Below are positions 60,317 through 64,000 of a stretch of 64,000 bases of DNA, in pieces. The position numbers and the translations under genes are program-made. This stretch comes from Streptomyces sp. NBC_01255. GTDB lineage: Bacteria > Actinomycetota > Actinomycetes > Streptomycetales > Streptomycetaceae. The notes below the pieces were generated by a model that was not told the origin of the DNA, made no database searches, and saw nothing but the letters and a program-made list of their open reading frames with translations. The stretch is taken from positions 74,004 to 138,003 of the forward strand of contig NZ_CP108475.1 in assembly GCF_036226445.1 (NCBI RefSeq), read 5' to 3'. Each line of letters begins with the position of its first letter. Position 1 is the first letter of the stretch.

Positions 60317-60490
60317 AGGTGCACGGCGCGAGTGTAAGGCTGCGAGACGGAGCTCGGGCCCGCGCCTTCGTACACGCTCGCCGGGCCCGCCGGTGCGCGG
60401 GACGATGGAGGCGTGGGCGGGCACGAGCACGACCAGGACGACGCCGCCGGACCGGCACTGCGCTTCCCGGACTTGCGTTCGACACTCGCG

Positions 60491-61039
60491 CTACGGCTCT
60501 TCGCCGAGCATCTGCTCCAGTTGGTCAGCGAACTCGGGGTCGTGCTCGCGGATGCGGCGGAATCGCTCGGCTCGCAGCACCGGCCAGTGCTCTCGGCTTG
60601 CCTCCGTGGCTGCGGCCAGTCGTTGCGGTGTGACGCCGTACACCGGGGCAGCCCACTCCTCCCACCGCGCCCAGCGGTCCAGGCGGCGCTCGTACCGCGC
60701 GGCGGCGCGACCAAGTCGCCCGGTGGTCTCCAGCAGTCGGTACGTCTCCTCAGCCATCCCCAGCGCCTCGGCCATCGCGGCCCGGCTCCGGCCGGACCAC
60801 ACCCGCAGGTGAACCAGGCGCTCGCGCTCTACCGTGCACAAGTCGTCCGGGGCGACGCCGACGGCAGCCGCCAGGCGCGGCAGCACCTCCGGGCGAGGAA
60901 CGCGCGTCCCAGCAAGGTAGAGACTCACCGCGCGCTCGGACACGCCGGCTGCCCGGGCGATCCGAGCCACCGACGTCCCGGCTGCCGACCGGACCTCGCG
61001 GAGCTTCCCCGCGTCGAAGCCGTACGGAGTCCCGCTCAC
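60491..61039 (-). CDS. XRE-family regulator with two HTH-like domains, 182 aa
   Basis: GTG 61039. First HTH at residues 12-65 (LREVRSAAGTSVARIARAAG, VSERAVSLYLAGTRVP); a second weaker one at 75-115 (RVWSGRSRAAMAEALGMAEE). The C-terminal part is helical and charged. Two palindromic sites just upstream (61075-61132) suggest autoregulation. Likely controls nearby replication or cargo genes. Confidence 0.85.
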   Translation of the reverse strand: MSGTPYGFDAGKLREVRSAAGTSVARIARAAGVSERAVSLYLAGTRVPRPEVLPRLAAAVGVAPDDLCTVERERLVHLRVWSGRSRAAMAEALGMAEETYRLLETTGRLGRAAARYERRLDRWARWEEWAAPVYGVTPQRLAAATEASREHWPVLRAERFRRIREHDPEFADQLEQMLGEEP

Positions 61040-61074
61040 ACCCGTCTCCTACCCGCTGTCGTATGAGGAGGTTC

Positions 61075-61132
61075 GTTCACCCTGAACAATCGGCGACGGG
61101 TGTGGGTCGGTGGAGGTCCGTTCGGGGTGAAC
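61075..61132. promoter_or_regulatory. two GTTC...GAAC palindromes upstream of the XRE gene
   Basis: GTTCACCCTGAAC (61075-61087) and GTTCGGGGTGAAC (61120-61132), spaced 45 bp start to start, lie 36-93 bp ahead of the GTG. Confidence 0.6.
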
Positions 61133-61612
61133 TAACCTCCACACCGGCGACGCCCTCTGGCGCCGCTGTGCGAGGCGATCGGCGAAGACCTCGACTCCGG
61201 CCTCGCCGCCCGCCGGTACGCCTTCTCCGGTGACCGCGGCGCCCTGTTCGGCTGGTGGCTACCCGTTGTTGCAGCATTGCTGCTTGTGGTCTGGAGGACG
61301 TCCGAGGGCGAGCAGCGCCGTGGTTCGTTGGGGGCGTGCAGCATTTGCCTGGGCCCAGGCGGCACATGGGTGCTGCTCTTGCAGCAAGGGTGCCCTTGCT
61401 GCAGGAGCGGTCTTGGCCGCTGCACGTGCTGCCCGCTGCTCCTGCTGCACTTCGTCAGCGCTTTCCCGCGTGGCGCTGATCCGGTGGCAGCGGTGCCGCT
61501 GCACGGGAGCGCTGCACGCTGCTTTCCCGCAGCCAAGGGGGCGAGGCAGTGCTCGGCACGCACGAGAACGGCGCCGCACCCTGGGGTTCGGCGCCGCAGG
61601 ACCAGGCAGGAG
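61133..61612. other. gene-poor interval rich in CTGCTGCA motifs
   Basis: A frame on the plus strand near 61160-61290 (EDLDSGLAARRYAFSGDRGA, LFGWWLPVVAALLLVVW) looks like a gene remnant. Beyond it lie many CTTGCTGCA/GCAGCAAG words, a near-perfect 15-bp inverted repeat with 2-base loop at 61376-61407 and the palindrome CCTGGGCCCAGG at 61348-61359. Confidence 0.4.
61376..61407. repeat. near-perfect inverted repeat with 2-base loop
   Basis: CTCTTGCAGCAAGGG and CCCTTGCTGCAGGAG (one mismatch) flank TG. It may form a cruciform, or end the leftward replication operon transcript about 200 bp past its stop. Confidence 0.5.
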
Positions 61613-62089
61613 TCAGCGTTTCCGACGCGAGGCGAGGTCGATGGGGGGTTCGACCGGCCGCTGACGACGAGCCGCCTTCTCCTGGCGCTCCTTGTCGTGC
61701 CGCGCGACCCTCAGCTCGTAGCGCTCCTGGAAGTCGGGGTGGTCGAACCGGTCGTCGTCGTTCATCATCCCGATCGCCGCCAGCTGGTCCGCAGGTGTGC
61801 GGAAGCCGGCGATGAGCGGGCTGAGCCGGTAGACGCCGTTGCCTTCCTTCCACACCATCTGCGCGAAGCCGAGGTGCTGGAGGCCGCGGGTGACCTGCGA
61901 GCGGCTCAGTCCGACGAACTGAGCGATGGTGTCCTGGGTGGCCACGCAACGCCCGCCAGGCTCCTGACGGCCCAGAAGGTGCAGCAGGATCGGGTACGCG
62001 GCTGGCGGCATGTTCCTGGGCGTGAACGCGAGGGCGTTGTTGGCCGTCCAGACGTACTCGGGAACCATGCTTTCCACGGCGATCGTCAT
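61613..62089 (-). CDS. winged-helix replication-type protein, 158 aa
   Basis: ATG 62089 overlaps the upstream stop (ATGA). PPAAYPILLHLLGRQEPGGR, VATQDTIAQFVGLSRSQVTR and GLQHLGFAQMVWKEGNGVYR form a MarR/RepL-like winged helix; the tail is basic (DKERQEKAARRQRP). Together with the coupled upstream gene and the iterons beyond it, a role in replication start or its control is likely. Confidence 0.7.
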   Translation of the reverse strand: MTIAVESMVPEYVWTANNALAFTPRNMPPAAYPILLHLLGRQEPGGRCVATQDTIAQFVGLSRSQVTRGLQHLGFAQMVWKEGNGVYRLSPLIAGFRTPADQLAAIGMMNDDDRFDHPDFQERYELRVARHDKERQEKAARRQRPVEPPIDLASRRKR

Positions 62090-62766
62090 GACGTCCCATC
62101 CTCCTCCGGCCGCGCCTGCCCGGCTGCGGCGCGGGCCCGTGCGCGGGCCTTGTCCTCCCGGGGCGGCTTCTTCTCCGGGTCCGGCAGCATCCGCAGCTCG
62201 CGGAAAGCGTCTGGCAGGTCCTCATTGTCTTCGATCGCGTCCAGCAACGAGAGCTGGTCGACCTTCATAGTGCCCGCCACGCGCAGACCGGGCTTCGGCT
62301 CGATGGGTACCCTGCCGCCCCTGAGCGTCAGCCTCGGGTGCAACTGGTACGTCCCCGCCTTGAGCTTGACGACCACGCCGATCTGCCCGGCCTCCTTGAG
62401 CGACCGGGAGATCTGCGACTGCTTCACCTTCAGGAGCTCCGCGAGCTTGATCTGGGTGGCGTCCACGGTGCCGCCGGGCTTCTGCATGCCCATCAGCCGC
62501 ACGATCAGCCGCAGGGAGACCAGATCGTCGCGGTAGTAGTCGGCAAGCCAGCACAGGAACGCCTGGCTGTCCATGACGAAGTCCTCGTCCAGGAACCCAT
62601 CGCTGGTGACCGGCGGCTCCACCGAGGCCCGGTAGCCCTCCGGCAGGTTGACCACGTTCGCCTGCTTCAGCGCACCGGGCATCCTGAAGGCGCTCGGGGG
62701 AGGCGGCGGGGGAGCGTTGGCCGGGGCCGGCCTCCGGCGCGGCTGCTGCTGGGGCTGTGCCGTCAT
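62086..62766 (-). CDS. winged-helix replication-type protein, 226 aa
   Basis: ATG 62766 with GGAGC just upstream. A proline-rich front, then SLRLIVRLMGMQKPGGTVDA, TQIKLAELLKVKQSQISRSL and KEAGQIGVVVKLKAGTYQLH form a winged helix like that of the next gene, so the two are probably ancient paralogues. The palindromes and iterons at 62821-63076 lie immediately upstream, which suggests the proteins bind there. Confidence 0.7.
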   Translation of the reverse strand: MTAQPQQQPRRRPAPANAPPPPPPSAFRMPGALKQANVVNLPEGYRASVEPPVTSDGFLDEDFVMDSQAFLCWLADYYRDDLVSLRLIVRLMGMQKPGGTVDATQIKLAELLKVKQSQISRSLKEAGQIGVVVKLKAGTYQLHPRLTLRGGRVPIEPKPGLRVAGTMKVDQLSLLDAIEDNEDLPDAFRELRMLPDPEKKPPREDKARARARAAAGQARPEEDGTS

Positions 62767-62820
62767 CGGATGGCTCCGCTCCTCATGATCAGTAGGTGGT
62801 AGCAGCCGCAGCATACTGGA

Positions 62821-63014
62821 TTGTGCGCCTCCTGCACTTTCCTGTTCCCCAGACGCACTTTCCGCGTGTCGCTATCACCCGGGGGTGATATCTCCCCCCT
62901 CCCCACAGGGCTCGCGCCACGAGCCAGCCCCCCGACCGTTTGTGCTCCCGACGCACAAACCGCGCTGCGGCCGCGAGCGCCTCGGCCGTAGAAATGTGCC
63001 CCAGAAGCACAAAC
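62821..63014. repeat. TGTGC-7-GCACA iterons, candidate origin
   Basis: Three inverted sites share a 7-base spacer: TTGTGC/GCACTT (62821-62839), GTTTGTGC/GCACAAAC (62938-62960) and TGTGC/GCACA (62995-63011). Single half-sites GACGCACTTTC lie at 62852-62862. The regular design upstream of two replication-type genes fits an iteron origin. Confidence 0.6.
62873..62890. promoter_or_regulatory. TATCACCC palindrome, copy 1
   Basis: TATCACCCGGGGGTGATA, 18 bp with 8-bp arms. A half-site GGGGTGATA is at 63035-63043. Confidence 0.65.
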
Positions 63015-63058
63015 AAGGCCGGTTTTACAACCCCGGGGTGATAACTCACCCCCTGATT

Positions 63059-63076
63059 TATCACCCCGGGGTGATA
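63059..63076. promoter_or_regulatory. TATCACCC palindrome, copy 2
   Basis: TATCACCCCGGGGTGATA is a perfect 18-bp palindrome. Interleaved with the iterons, so it may be the operator of the replication operon. Confidence 0.65.
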
Positions 63077-63850
63077 CCCCCGAGACCCCCAAAACCCGCT
63101 GACCTGCGGAAACGCTGATCTCTCTTCCCCCTCTAGAGTGTGCGCGCGCGTGATAGCGGATCTTGCCGCCGGACTCAACCACCGACACGCCGCTGCCCGC
63201 CAACCTCGAAGCGCGGCTCAGTGGGGGCCAGGATCTGCGGCTGAGGCGGCTTCGCGTGCGGCTCCGCGGACCCCGTGCGGACCGTAGGCGGCAGCAGCGT
63301 TGCTGCGTCTCGGGTGGTACCGACCGTGACGCTCAAAAACATGGAGGCGTGGCTGCTCCCGGTGGGCGGTTCCGCCGCCCGGCCCTGGGGGCCGTTCGGC
63401 TTCGGTACCTCCGCACGCTGTATTCCGTCATGCACATATCGGGGCTTCCGTTCTATGGCTGAGCAATTTATGGCCACGCAATTCTGAATTCTGCCGGAAG
63501 TTGTTTGGCTGGGGCGGGGTGGTGGTGCGATCAGGATCCAAACGCTACACAGCTTGCATTCGTGATGCATCACTCGGGATGGCGTTTACTCGCTCGGATG
63601 ATCATCGTCGTAATCTGCCCTACGGCTACGGGTTGACATGTATGCTGGCGGGGCTATTGGTGAACGTGAGCGGCTGGGTTCGAGGGTGGGGAAGGGGTTC
63701 GGGTGGAGCGCAGCGGAGCCCGTCACTGCGGCAGGCCGGCACCTCGTCAGGCCGACGGTCCGTCACTTCCGCTACGAGGGTGGTGGCTGGGATTTCCAGG
63801 CCCTACACAGGCCCACGCCTGATGCACCCCCCCTTGCTGCCAGCCCAGGA
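63077..63850. other. sub-telomeric interval without a supported gene
   Basis: Open frames here have poor starts and irregular codon use. A TTGACA-like hexamer occurs near 63634. No domain was recognised. Confidence 0.5.
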
Positions 63851-64000
63851 AACCGCGCTTGCGCGGGTGCCCACAATTCGCGCTTGCGTGAATTGCCCTG
63901 CCTTTTGAATTCCGCTTGCGGAATTCCATTCCGGCGCTTGCGCCGGAATCCGAATTGCGCTTGCGCAATTCGCGCTCTATGACCCGGCTTGCCGGGTCAT
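63851..64000. other. telomere-like run of six palindromes with GCTTGC centres
   Basis: Hairpins, left to right: 63851-63868 (one mismatch), 63874-63895 (one mismatch), 63907-63926, 63928-63949, 63951-63972 and 63979-64000. Each has 8-10 bp arms around a TT loop in a GC-TT-GC core; the last, ATGACCCGGC-TT-GCCGGGTCAT, ends exactly at the window edge. Closely packed palindromes are the hallmark of Streptomyces telomere ends, and tap-tpg lies 11 kb away. Confidence 0.75.

Noticed and set aside
62873..63076. CRISPR-like array suspected from repeated TATCACCC units
   Set aside because: Only two full palindromes with irregular spacing and no spacers of constant length; an operator/iteron region fits better.
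63501..63908. 135-codon plus-strand frame in the sub-telomere
   Set aside because: It runs into the terminal palindromes, has irregular codon use and no start signal.

Overview
The window is high-GC actinobacterial DNA. Short overlapping reading frames (GTGA/ATGA stop-start overlaps), frequent GTG starts with AGGAGG-type ribosome sites, a WhiB-like regulator, and a Tap/Tpg telomere pair all point to Streptomyces or a close relative. The conjugation genes, replication genes and tap-tpg together suggest a linear plasmid (less likely a chromosome end). The last 150 bases are a run of palindromes, so the right edge is probably at or very near a telomere.

Layout. 1-5.3 kb: leftward transfer/spread operon (N-terminus of a TraB-like protein at the left edge, small Tra/Spd proteins, a large coiled-coil membrane protein, and a WhiB-like regulator with a 33-residue CxxC protein). 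5.9-11.4 kb: cargo with an antibiotic-biosynthesis-monooxygenase fold protein, an XRE/TPR regulator, two P-loop kinases, an NAD-binding oxidoreductase and a HAD phosphatase. 11.5-16.3 kb: small Tap-like HTH protein, a 0.9 kb structured gene-free stretch, then a large winged-helix replication protein overlapping a DciA/DUF721-like helicase-loader gene. 16.3-27 kb: accessory genes, many zinc-finger proteins, one CoiA-like nuclease, a PIN-like protein, and two relics of the 3' end of the DciA-like gene. 27-36 kb: membrane protein/XRE pair, then a compact set with two paralogous methyltransferases, a nucleotidyltransferase (early TTA codon), an APH-like kinase, a histidine phosphatase, a zinc-ribbon protein and a GntR regulator. 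36-39 kb: sigma factor plus IclR-like operon. 39-42 kb: two secreted proteins, one an HNH nuclease, and a DUF5677-like gene. 42.6-49.8 kb: large HTH protein, coiled-coil protein, STAND ATPase and a double zeta-toxin kinase (candidate defence genes). 49.9-52.6 kb: tap-tpg. 52.9-61 kb: an extra rpsJ (ribosomal protein S10), a low-GC membrane protein, a RelE-type toxin-antitoxin pair, a ParB-like protein, a GNAT gene between IS21-like inverted ends, a PIN protein and an XRE regulator. 61.6-62.8 kb: two coupled winged-helix replication-type genes, followed by an iteron region and the sub-telomere.

How it works together: tap-tpg caps the telomere; two separate replication modules (12.8-16.3 kb and 61.6-63.1 kb) may start internal replication; the 1-5 kb block supports conjugal transfer; ParB may help partition (no ParA is seen); the rest is cargo. 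No tRNA, rRNA, CRISPR array or intact transposase gene was found. All functional names come from reading motifs by eye; no database search was possible.
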